A stretch of DNA of 49,224 bases from Simkaniaceae bacterium (GTDB taxonomy: Bacteria > Chlamydiota > Chlamydiia > Chlamydiales > Simkaniaceae): NCBI GenBank assembly GCA_030064985.1, contig JASJDV010000014.1, positions 1 through 49,224 of the forward strand. Direction: 5' to 3'. The translations under genes and the position numbers were made by a program. A model generated the notes under the pieces. The model saw only the letters and a list, made by a program, of their open reading frames with translations, was not told the origin of the DNA and did not search any database. Positions 36,366 to 43,950 of the stretch are shown here, in pieces (position 1 is the stretch's first letter; every line of letters starts with the position of its first letter).

Positions 36366-36539
36366 ATGGATCAAAGTCTGCTGAAAATAGTTAAAATTTT
36401 AGGTGAAGACTATCATAGTGGCGATAATAGAAAGCCAACATGGATATCTGCTGTTTGGATGATGTTAAGAGTGCTACCAGAGTATTGTCACCCTATTTTT
36501 TCTAATTATTTATTCAAACAGTTGCAGGTTGATACATAA
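36366..36539 (+). CDS. Possible short ORF of unknown function
   Basis: A 57-codon frame begins ATG 36366 (MDQSLLKIVKILGEDYHSGD) and ends at TAA 36539, in a 330-base gap between two divergent genes. The residues look protein-like (aromatic, Pro and His in WISAVWMMLRVLPEYCHPIF) but no clear ribosome binding site precedes it. It may be a gene fragment. The rest of the gap 36286-36615 shows nothing else. Confidence 0.25.
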   Translation: MDQSLLKIVKILGEDYHSGDNRKPTWISAVWMMLRVLPEYCHPIFSNYLFKQLQVDT

Positions 36540-36615
36540 TCTCAGAGATTTTTTCCCACTGTTATCAAATCTTTCCTACCTTTTTTTTTATGTTTGGAGA
36601 CTCTAAAATGTTTGC

Positions 36616-37860
36616 ATGGATAAAAACTCTTCACTTTCACTAAAAGACTCTACAGTGGTGGCCTATGTCATCTCTCGGGTCCTTTCGGGTCCATTTTGGG
36701 GGCTTTTTTATCTCTTTCCGATGATTTTACATAAAGATCTTCACGCGACTTCCTTTCAGGTGGCAACTTTGATAGCGATTAAGCCGGTGGCTTCTCTTTT
36801 TTCTCCTTATTGGAGTCAAAGAGTTCATGCAATGAGGGAAAGGTTAATCTCAAACTTGATCCTTGGAAATATTTTAAAGTTTAGCCTGTTTCTCTTTTTC
36901 CCCTTTATCGATAGCCCTTGGTTTTATATCTTTGCTGTGGGGTTTCACATGTTCCTTTGTCGGGGGATGATCCCTGCTTGGATGGAGGTTTTGAAGCTAA
37001 AGGTTCCTAAGGAATCGAGAAGCAAAATTTGCGCGATAGGATCAATCATCGATTACCTAGGAGTTGCCTTGCTTCCATTATTTGTAGGGGGAATCCTTGA
37101 TAATATCGCAGAGTCTTGGCGTATCCTTTTCCCTGTCGCCGCTGTTTTTGGCATGCTTTCTACATGGCCAATCAAAAAAATTAAGATTCCTTTGGTTGAT
37201 AAGCAAAAACTTCCGACAACAGAAAGAAAAATTGCCCACTTGATCGATCCTTGGAAAAGTAGTTGGAAGCTTTTAAGAAAGCGGTTAGATTTTGCAAAAT
37301 TTCAGTGGGGCTTTTTCTTGGGGGGAGCAGGATTGATGATTATTCAGCCAGTATTGCCAATCTATTTTAATCATGTTCTTCACCTTTCTTATTCAGATGT
37401 CTTAACTGCTGTTGCTGCCTTAAAAGGAATTGGGTTTGTCCTTTCTTCGCCGCTGTGGGTAAAGTTTTTCAATCGTTCTAGAATTTTTGTTTTGTGTTCC
37501 GTTGTAACCCTTGCCGCTGCAGTCTTTCCCCTTCTTCTTCTTTTTGCCTACTCATCAAGCTCCATTATTTATATTGCTTATATCGCCTATGGGGTGATGC
37601 AGGGAGGTAGTGAACTGAGCTGGAAAATGTCTGGCCCTATTTTTTCTAGAGAAGAAGATAGCGCTCCTTATAGCTCTGTTAATGTTTTAGCTGTAGGAGT
37701 AAGAGGCATCATTTTCCCTTATCTAGGATCTTTTTTATTTCTTAAATCAGAAAATCCCACATTTGTTCTTCTGTGCGGTATGTCTCTTTGCTTATCTGCA
37801 ACAGCATTTCTTTCTTTTAACGGAAGAAAGTATCCTATTCGATTACAGGCTAGTACTTAA
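36616..37860 (+). CDS. Major facilitator superfamily transporter
   Basis: The 414-residue protein has about 12 predicted membrane helices, starting VVAYVISRVLSGPFWGLFYL. It is not closely similar to the other MFS protein in the window; the loop 2-3 region is YWSQRVHAMRERLI, a degenerate motif A. The substrate is unknown. The ATG at 36616 is 16 bases from GGAG, whereas an out-of-frame ATG at 36608 has the ideal spacing. A MOMP-like porin gene follows after 26 bases and may be cotranscribed. Confidence 0.82.
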   Translation: MDKNSSLSLKDSTVVAYVISRVLSGPFWGLFYLFPMILHKDLHATSFQVATLIAIKPVASLFSPYWSQRVHAMRERLISNLILGNILKFSLFLFFPFIDSPWFYIFAVGFHMFLCRGMIPAWMEVLKLKVPKESRSKICAIGSIIDYLGVALLPLFVGGILDNIAESWRILFPVAAVFGMLSTWPIKKIKIPLVDKQKLPTTERKIAHLIDPWKSSWKLLRKRLDFAKFQWGFFLGGAGLMIIQPVLPIYFNHVLHLSYSDVLTAVAALKGIGFVLSSPLWVKFFNRSRIFVLCSVVTLAAAVFPLLLLFAYSSSSIIYIAYIAYGVMQGGSELSWKMSGPIFSREEDSAPYSSVNVLAVGVRGIIFPYLGSFLFLKSENPTFVLLCGMSLCLSATAFLSFNGRKYPIRLQAST

Positions 37861-37886
37861 TTTCTCTTTATCATAAGCTACTTCAC

Positions 37887-38897
37887 ATGAGGTTTTTTCT
37901 TTTATCTTTTTTGATATCCTTTTCGTTATCTGCTTATGATGTAAAAGAGCGTGTTACTACTTTAGAAGAAAAAATGGGGCAAGCTAGTACTAAAACAGAT
38001 AGTGGTAATTTTGGTGCCAGTTTTACATCTGGGGAGTTTGAAAAGGGTTGGGTCGGGTTTCAATTATTTGGAAGCGCTCTTTATTGGCACGCAAAGGTAG
38101 GCGGAACAGAATATGTTTACGATCTTGCGACAGGAAAAAAAGGAAAAATAGAGACCCAAAGATTTGATTGGGATTGGGGATATAGAGTTGGTGCTGGGGT
38201 TCGCCTTCCTATTGTAAGGTGGGAAATCATTGGGACCTATACGCACTTTGGAACACAAGATTATGAGAAAAGAGGGATTGTCCCTCCTTCACTGCTCATC
38301 TTCTCGAAGGGAAGTGTTATTTCATCGACCCAAGACGCTCGTTGTGAATATAAAATCGAGTATGACAATATTGAACTCAACCTCCATCAAAATTCTTTCT
38401 TCAGCCGACTTTTAGGATTAGCAGCAGCAATCGGAGTTAAGAAAACTTGGATCGATCAAAAGCAAGGGGTAACCTACCAAGGTGATGTTGATACTAAAGT
38501 CAAAGATTGGTGTCGGTTTGTTGGTCTTGGTCCCATGATTGGGCTTAATATAAAGTGGCACCTTTTTTATGGGATTTCCTTTATTGCAGAGACTAAAGGA
38601 GCTCTTTTATTTGGAAATTTTGAAGTAAAACACAGCGAAAATGAAACAGCTCTGAAAGGAGATACCAACCTTTTTACTCCCACCCTTCATTTTCTTCTGG
38701 GACTTCAATGGGATGTCCCTATGAAATGGATGCAGTTTAGTTTGAGTTTAGGGTACGAGGCAGAATACTTCTGGCGACAAAATCGATCTGTAGAAATCAA
38801 AAATACTGTCTCAAATCCTTTTCGAGTCCAGCCCATCCGTCATGCTGAGGATTTAGTCTTTTATGGTGGAATTCTTAGAACGGGAATAGAATTTTAA
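37887..38897 (+). CDS. MOMP-like outer-membrane beta-barrel protein
   Basis: The 336-residue protein has a signal peptide (MRFFLLSFLISFSLSA) followed by a short helical stretch with a Leu zipper-like VTTLEEKMG and then a predicted beta-barrel (GWVGFQLFGSALYWHA, GYRVGAGVRLPIVRWEIIGT). It ends GILRTGIEF with a terminal Phe. It shares organisation with the porin at 4857-6068 and the Legionella-type MOMP family, but identity looks low. It follows an MFS gene by 26 bases and its stop is one base from the end of the opposite-strand tRNA-Ala. Confidence 0.75.
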   Translation: MRFFLLSFLISFSLSAYDVKERVTTLEEKMGQASTKTDSGNFGASFTSGEFEKGWVGFQLFGSALYWHAKVGGTEYVYDLATGKKGKIETQRFDWDWGYRVGAGVRLPIVRWEIIGTYTHFGTQDYEKRGIVPPSLLIFSKGSVISSTQDARCEYKIEYDNIELNLHQNSFFSRLLGLAAAIGVKKTWIDQKQGVTYQGDVDTKVKDWCRFVGLGPMIGLNIKWHLFYGISFIAETKGALLFGNFEVKHSENETALKGDTNLFTPTLHFLLGLQWDVPMKWMQFSLSLGYEAEYFWRQNRSVEIKNTVSNPFRVQPIRHAEDLVFYGGILRTGIEF

Positions 38898-38898
38898 A

Positions 38899-38971
38899 TG
38901 GAGCGTAACGGAGTCGAACCGTTGACCTCAACAATGCCATTGTTGCGCTCTACCAGCTGAGCTAACGCCCC
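38899..38971 (-). tRNA. tRNA-Ala (anticodon GGC)
   Basis: On the reverse strand the acceptor stem GGGGCGT pairs with ACGCTCC and includes the G3-U70 pair that marks alanine. The anticodon stem CAACA/TGTTG encloses ATGGCAT with anticodon GGC. D- and T-arms (GGTTCGACTCC) are normal. CCA is not encoded. It lies tail to tail with the porin gene. Confidence 0.96.
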
Positions 38972-39307
38972 AAAGATCTTCTATGGTAAAAGGTTCGAGA
39001 GTTTTTTTCAACGACAACGCCACTAGGATACAGGTCTTAACTTCGATGAGCAAGAGGTAGCATGACAATCTTCTTCAATAGAAAAAAGCGAAGCCAAGAT
39101 AAAAGACCCACAGTCTTTTGCTTGCTTGATGGGGCGTATGACATCAGTTGGGTGGGTTCAGTAGGCCAGGAGACTTAAGGTCAGTTCGAGAGCTTTGAAA
39201 AATGCAATGGAGTCTTCCTGCAGTGTTTTTTGCTATTCTGTTTGATATTCTACCTGCGAAGGTTTGCAATCACTTTGTTTTTAAACAGTAACCCTGTGTC
39301 CTAAAAT
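38972..39307. other. Non-coding stretch with repeat copy 2
   Basis: No gene seen. The promoter of tRNA-Ala should lie near 38975-39020 on the reverse strand. The dispersed repeat occupies 39049-39127. The remaining bases to 39307 show no hairpin or frame I can support. Confidence 0.5.
39049..39127 (+). repeat. Dispersed ~80-bp repeat, copy 2
   Basis: Same orientation and sequence pattern as copy 1 at 35176-35259: begins AGCAAGAGGTAGCATGACAA, contains TTCAATAGAAAAAAGCGAAG and ends TTTTGCTTGCTT. It lies just beyond the 5' end of tRNA-Ala, about 80 bases away. Confidence 0.75.
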
Positions 39308-40399
39308 TCAGGGCGACGTCCCAGCTAAAATTTCCAGAACCTCTTGCTTGATCCCATCAAAATTGCGCTCTTTGCCGTAGGCATCATCATAGGTTCTTTT
39401 GCGTGCGTCTTTCAGTGTCTCTTGGATCTCTAAATGATTCTCGATGAAAGTGAAAAGAGATGGATAGGACGACTCTGGTATCACAACCCCGCAATGATGG
39501 AGATGATTAGAATAAGAGCGCTCTTTAATGCGGTTTTTCGGTTCAAAGAAAAACATGGGACGGTTGTAGTAGAGAAAGTCGTATCCGACCGAGGAAAAAT
39601 CTCCTAGATACATGTCTACTTGCTTGAGAAGGGGGTAGATTAAAGGGTACAGAGGAAGAACAACAACATTAGGGGCCTCTTTATAGCGTTCTTCGATATG
39701 AGCGACATGCCCTGCTTTTTGATGGACCATCCAAGGGTGTATTTTAACGATCAAGTTATAATGGCTTGGAAGTTGATCAATAATAGCAAGGCCCACGTCA
39801 AAATAAGAAGAATTTTTCTCTTGGTCAATCCATGTGGGAGCATAAAGGATTGTAGGTTGCTTTTTTCTAAATTTGGAAAACACTTCTTTTGCAACTAAGT
39901 TGTCATAAAACGCTTCATATTTTCTGTAGAATGAAAGGCGGTAGTTTCCTGTTCTCACAACTCCATCATAGGTGTCATAATAGTCAGCTTGTTTTAGCCG
40001 CTCCTTCATCTGATTTCCATAAATAAAGACAAAGGATTGGTTTTCAAATTGCTTGTACATTTTGTCAGAGTTTCCATGAGGACAGTACCAAAAATGTATT
40101 TTTTTGTTGAAGAGGATTTCAAGGAGTGGAGAAAGGTCCGCACGATAGTTTGAGCAAGAGACGAAAAGGAAATCGAAATTGGTAGCAATTGTTTCCAAAA
40201 TTTTAGCGCGATGATCCACATACACGTTTTTAACTTGAGGGTAATACTTTTCCATTGTTTCAACAAGCAACTCTTCATCGATCACCATTGGGATATTCAT
40301 AAAGTAAGCAATAGGAGCTAAATGGTCCAGGTGGTTAACCGAATCACCTGGAGCCAAGCACATCCCGCAGGCGCTAGGACTATTCGAGTTTTCTTCCAT
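39308..40399 (-). CDS. CDP-glycerol glycerophosphotransferase-like protein (copy A)
   Basis: A GT-B fold polymerase-type enzyme of the family that transfers glycerophosphate or ribitol-phosphate units (TagB/TagF-like). Features: HFWYCPHGNSDKMYKQF (about 102-118 in this start), a PTILYAPTW segment (about 190), KIHPWM and the C-terminal GDFSSVGYDFLYYNRPMFFF (about 285-304). ATG 40399 gives 363 residues and has GGAATAAG upstream; another ATG at 40426 lies inside the previous gene. It is a clear paralogue of 40404-41468. The donor is inferred from the family only; it may modify a surface glycan. Confidence 0.78.
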   Translation of the reverse strand: MEENSNSPSACGMCLAPGDSVNHLDHLAPIAYFMNIPMVIDEELLVETMEKYYPQVKNVYVDHRAKILETIATNFDFLFVSCSNYRADLSPLLEILFNKKIHFWYCPHGNSDKMYKQFENQSFVFIYGNQMKERLKQADYYDTYDGVVRTGNYRLSFYRKYEAFYDNLVAKEVFSKFRKKQPTILYAPTWIDQEKNSSYFDVGLAIIDQLPSHYNLIVKIHPWMVHQKAGHVAHIEERYKEAPNVVVLPLYPLIYPLLKQVDMYLGDFSSVGYDFLYYNRPMFFFEPKNRIKERSYSNHLHHCGVVIPESSYPSLFTFIENHLEIQETLKDARKRTYDDAYGKERNFDGIKQEVLEILAGTSP

Positions 40400-40403
40400 G
40401 CAC

Positions 40404-41468
40404 TTATTCCGAATTGAAGGTTTCATAAACGTTCATGATTTTTTCTTTGAAATCTTCTTGTTCTCCGAAGGCTTGATCATAAACGGTGTTTTGGATTTTT
40501 TCAAAGGGTGAAGGGTTTGTATTTTCAATGATTGAGAAGATGTTTTCGTAATCTTCAGGTTCAATCAAAGTTCCACATTGCGTGAGATAAAGTCCTTTAT
40601 CTTCTTTAGGGTTTCTTTTGTTTGTGTTTAAAAAGAACATCGGTTTTTTGAAGGATAAAAAATCGTAGCCAACTGATGACATATCTCCGAGATAGATATC
40701 GGCCAAATCTAAAACAGGATAAACGGGAGGGAAATCAGAGAGAATAAACACGTTCTTCTTACTTGGAAACTGATATAAAAAGAGCTCAAAAAGGTCTGGA
40801 GATGAAAACAGATTGGGATGGGGTTTGATCAAAAGGTTTAAATGATTGGGAAGGGTTTTCAGGATCTGTTGTATCGCCCCTTCAAAAGAAGAAGAATGTT
40901 CAGCATCTTTCCAAGTCGGTGCGTAAACGATGGTTTTATTGCCGCTGCAACAGATAAGCTCTTTGAGCTTTTTTTGGTAAAACTCTTTGTTTTGATTATA
41001 ATATTTCAGACGATAATTTCCAGTTTTTATGACTCCTTTAAGTTGCTGAAAGCTTCCTTTTTCAGAGAGGAAATCCATCATTTTTTGTCCGTAGACTAAG
41101 GCAAAGCTTTCTTGAGAAAGAGACTCCATGTATTTTTCTCGATAGCCTTTATCAGAATTTCCATGCGGACACCAGACATTAAAAAGAGTTTTTTTGCACG
41201 TTAGTTCCGCTGCGAAAACAATCTCTCTAAACAGGGGATTAGGAAGGCATGTGTAAATGATTTCAAAGTTTTTAGTGAGATAAAAGCCTAAATCGAGAGA
41301 ATTTTTGTAGATAACTTTGACTTTAGGATAGTAATTTTGAATTAAGGACTCCATTTCTTCATCATTAATAACCATTGGAATATTAAGGATTTGAGAAATG
41401 GGGGCAAGATGGTCAATGAACTGTCGATCTTGACCGGAAAGCAAGGTTGCTAAGCGGGGGGGGGTCAT
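40404..41468 (-). CDS. CDP-glycerol glycerophosphotransferase-like protein (copy B)
   Basis: A 354-residue paralogue of the next gene downstream. It shares the N-terminal FIDHLAPISQILNIPMVI region, NVWCPHGNSDKGYREK (about 97-112), IVYAPTWKDAEHSSSF, IKPHPN (about 240) and GDMSSVGYDFLSFKKPMFFL (about 272-291). The HG-x-x-DK and D-x-SSVGYDF-x-x-x-x-KPMFF motifs fit the CDP-glycerol polymerase family. ATG 41468 has AAGGA 8 bases upstream. The two copies are separated by 4 bases and clearly arose by duplication. Confidence 0.78.
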   Translation of the reverse strand: MTPPRLATLLSGQDRQFIDHLAPISQILNIPMVINDEEMESLIQNYYPKVKVIYKNSLDLGFYLTKNFEIIYTCLPNPLFREIVFAAELTCKKTLFNVWCPHGNSDKGYREKYMESLSQESFALVYGQKMMDFLSEKGSFQQLKGVIKTGNYRLKYYNQNKEFYQKKLKELICCSGNKTIVYAPTWKDAEHSSSFEGAIQQILKTLPNHLNLLIKPHPNLFSSPDLFELFLYQFPSKKNVFILSDFPPVYPVLDLADIYLGDMSSVGYDFLSFKKPMFFLNTNKRNPKEDKGLYLTQCGTLIEPEDYENIFSIIENTNPSPFEKIQNTVYDQAFGEQEDFKEKIMNVYETFNSE

Positions 41469-41568
41469 AAAAAGTCCTTGATTTTATGTAACTTTCCAGC
41501 GCCGGATTACACGTAAAGAGAAATTTAAGAAGGCGAAACATATGGGCAGGAAGCATTATCTACGCAAT

Positions 41569-42234
41569 CTATTTATCTAACCTCACTCTCAGGTTTAGTT
41601 TTTTTTGCCGAATGTACTCTTGTTCATCCCAAAAAGGAACAACCTCTCGATTGAGTGTTTTCTTGAGTGTTCTTGATGCTTGAAAGTGAATGAAGAAAGA
41701 GTTTTTCAGCTCCTCTTCCGTTTGAATTTTTGTAAAAATGCGGCAATAACGGCTATCTAGAAAGTGAATTCTAACGTTAGCTTTGGACAAAGCGTTGCGC
41801 AACGCTATTTGATCCCACGGCTCTGGATCTTCTTCTAAAAGACGCTCTGTTTCTCGGTCCCATTTTTCGAGCAGTGAAAAAGTGGCAGGTGTTGGATAAA
41901 ATAAAAGAGTGCCTGAATTTACTTTAGAAGGGTGGTTTTCTGGAAGATTTAAATTGCTATGAAGAGCCACATCGGTTTCTAGAGTTTCAAAAAGGGTTGG
42001 CTTTTGGTAAACAATGGCGTCAGCATCAAGCCAAAGGATGGGCTTTTGTAAATCTGAAAGTTTCTTTAAGATATATTTAGGTTTAAAGCAGCAGTTTTTT
42101 TCCCAGGAACCAAAGTTGGGCATGGGATCGATTTCATACGAAAGGTGAAACGTTTCGCAAGACGTTGCTAGGCCTTGCGCTTCTTTTTCATAGGGAGTAT
42201 TTTCTGTATAGAATGAAATGATTGTGGGAAACAT
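41569..42234 (-). CDS. Nucleotide-sugar glycosyltransferase, DxD type
   Basis: The 221-residue protein begins MFPTIISFYTENTPYEKEAQ and has ILWLDADAIVYQKP (about 66-79), a DxD motif for metal and nucleotide-sugar binding, then SGTLLFYPT and DQIALRNAL later. This layout is typical of small GT-A-type transferases. A conserved C-terminal FIHFQASRTLKK segment is shared with the upstream neighbour. Sugar and acceptor unknown. It lies 3 bases after the end of the frame-restored neighbour. Confidence 0.8.
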   Translation of the reverse strand: MFPTIISFYTENTPYEKEAQGLATSCETFHLSYEIDPMPNFGSWEKNCCFKPKYILKKLSDLQKPILWLDADAIVYQKPTLFETLETDVALHSNLNLPENHPSKVNSGTLLFYPTPATFSLLEKWDRETERLLEEDPEPWDQIALRNALSKANVRIHFLDSRYCRIFTKIQTEEELKNSFFIHFQASRTLKKTLNREVVPFWDEQEYIRQKKLNLRVRLDK

Positions 42235-42237
42235 ATT

Positions 42238-42870
42238 TCAAGAATCTTTTTTTTTCCGTTGTAACTTTTTCATTATCCTAAAAAAGGGTGAGTTCATGGT
42301 TGAGAACTTTTTTTTAAGGTGCGTGATGCTTGAAAATGGACAATGACAGCATCTTTAGCCCACACTTCTTTAATAAGCAAGATCACAGGTTGTAGTATAA
42401 GGTGTAGAGAGATTGAAGATTTTTGCATCGCTTTTTAAAAGAAGATCTTTTAAGGCAACTTGATCGGGAAACTCTTCATCTTCTGGGTTTTGACAAGCTT
42501 TAAGCCATTGATTTAATAGTTCTTTTCCCTTCTTTGTGTTGTTGAAAAAAACGGTTCCTGTAAGCATTTTACATGGGTGTAGATCGGGAAGCTCTTCAAT
42601 CATACAAAGACCTATATCAGCTGTAAGAGTTTCTAGCTGTTTCGGCCCCCGCACAAATACTCCATCGGCATCAACCCACAAAAGGGGGCCACCCATTTTT
42701 TCTAAAATAAACCGAGGTTTATAGCAGCAGTTTTTCTTCCATGACCCCAAATTTGGAATGCCTTCAATCTCACAAGGAAAATCAAATTTTTCACATGAAG
42801 CAATGAGGTGTTTGACTTCATCTTCGTAAGGGGTATTTTTAGTATAATAAGAGACGATCGTAGGAATCAC
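42238..42870 (-). pseudogene. Glycosyltransferase paralogue broken by a one-base frameshift
   Basis: From GTG 42870 (GGAGG just upstream) the frame encodes a paralogue of the next gene: MIPTIVSYYTKNTPYEDEVK, LLWVDADGVFVRG with DxD (about 63-75), and a DQVALKDLL segment, then stops at 42370 after 166 residues. The next frame downstream continues IKEVWAKDAVIVHFQASRTL, matching the C-terminus of the paralogue, and ends at TGA 42238. Removing one base near 42378 gives the same number of residues between the shared LD/LS and QASR sites as the intact paralogue (30). The split is therefore one extra base, either real or a sequencing error. Confidence 0.85.
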
Positions 42871-43216
42871 CTAGACCTCCATTTTTTATCTCTAAAAAGT
42901 TTCTAAGGTCTTTTTCTTTGAGACTGAGTAGATCTAAAAGTTTTCTGAAAAGCTCGCTTGTTTCTTGTCGATCTTTTTCATTTAAAGTAGCCGTTGCACT
43001 AAAGGAAAGAGGGTTTTCGCTATGTGTTTCCATCATTTTCGGGTCAATTTTGATTCTCTCAATGATCGTGTAAAGCAAGTTGACAAAGCTGTCTGAAGCA
43101 AGAAAGGCTTCGGGAATTGCTACACGCTTATTGCAGGAGTCATCAAAAACAAGGACTTTGTTCAGCCTAGGACTAACGTAGCGAGTTGAGAGAGGAGCGT
43201 CGTATACAGGATCCAT
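42839..43216 (-). CDS. Small protein of unknown function following the pGP6-D-like gene
   Basis: The 125-residue protein begins MDPVYDAPLSTRYVSPRLNK and contains a hydrophobic/helical part FLASDSFVNLLYTIIERIKI and an acidic amphipathic C-terminal half. No membrane segment or known motif. Its start overlaps the pGP6-D-like stop by one base and its last 32 bases overlap the glycosyltransferase start, so it belongs to the thrS operon. I do not recognise a family. Confidence 0.6.
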   Translation of the reverse strand: MDPVYDAPLSTRYVSPRLNKVLVFDDSCNKRVAIPEAFLASDSFVNLLYTIIERIKIDPKMMETHSENPLSFSATATLNEKDRQETSELFRKLLDLLSLKEKDLRNFLEIKNGGLGDSYDRLLLY

Positions 43217-43950
43217 TATTTTAATAGTGCATCGATCTCTTTAATCAGAGCTTTAAGTTCAGCCTTTTCTTTTTGGCTGGGAACAAAACGGTCTTGTTTC
43301 ATGAGTTTTTTTGCGTGGTTTAAAACACTAAGAACGCCCTTCGTGTTATTTGGGTTTCTTTTGTCTTGTTTTGCCAAAGGAAAAGAGGTGCGCAGTTTTT
43401 CTAAAAGTTCTGTTTTTGACTCGCCCTTATACTCTTCGACAAACTCCACTTTTTTTTTTTGAGAGGCACTACGGCTTGAAAGACTGTAGATGGCTTGCCT
43501 TGGCATTTTAGCAACAACTCCTTGCAATTTTTTAGGTAAAGCTGTGTAAAGCTCATAATACTGCATAAAGTTGTAGGGTGTCTGACGATTTCCATACGTT
43601 TTTAAAAGCCAGTTGCTAAAAGCTCCATCGCGGTATTTTTTAAAAAGCTCTTGCACCCTTTTGATTCTTTCGCCATGTAAAATCACAGATTGGTTGCTAA
43701 TGGCTTTAACTTCAGATGTAAGGGTTGAAAGAAAATGTAAATCTTCAGGGATGTTATTTTCATCTGTTTGATATTTTTCTAAAAGAGATTGAAGAGCTGC
43801 CCGTTCTTGATGGCTCATGGGGTTGATTTGAAAAGCACCGGAAAAATTCGTTAAAGGTGTTGCAGACGAGCGCTCGACAAGCTCATTCATTTTTTCTTTT
43901 TTTGCATGACTCTTAAAACGTCCCATTAAAAGAGAGTTGAGCTTAGACAT
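43216..43950 (-). CDS. Chlamydial virulence-plasmid pGP6-D-related protein
   Basis: This 244-residue soluble, helical, basic protein begins MSKLNSLLMGRFKSHAKKEK and has SGAFQINPMSHQERAALQSL (about 37-56). Sequence style and position directly after parA and thrS match the chromosomal pGP6-D-related gene (CT583-like). Biochemical function is not known; a role with ParA in replicon or chromosome maintenance is inferred from the plasmid homologues. It overlaps parA by 25 bases. Confidence 0.85.
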   Translation of the reverse strand: MSKLNSLLMGRFKSHAKKEKMNELVERSSATPLTNFSGAFQINPMSHQERAALQSLLEKYQTDENNIPEDLHFLSTLTSEVKAISNQSVILHGERIKRVQELFKKYRDGAFSNWLLKTYGNRQTPYNFMQYYELYTALPKKLQGVVAKMPRQAIYSLSSRSASQKKKVEFVEEYKGESKTELLEKLRTSFPLAKQDKRNPNNTKGVLSVLNHAKKLMKQDRFVPSQKEKAELKALIKEIDALLK

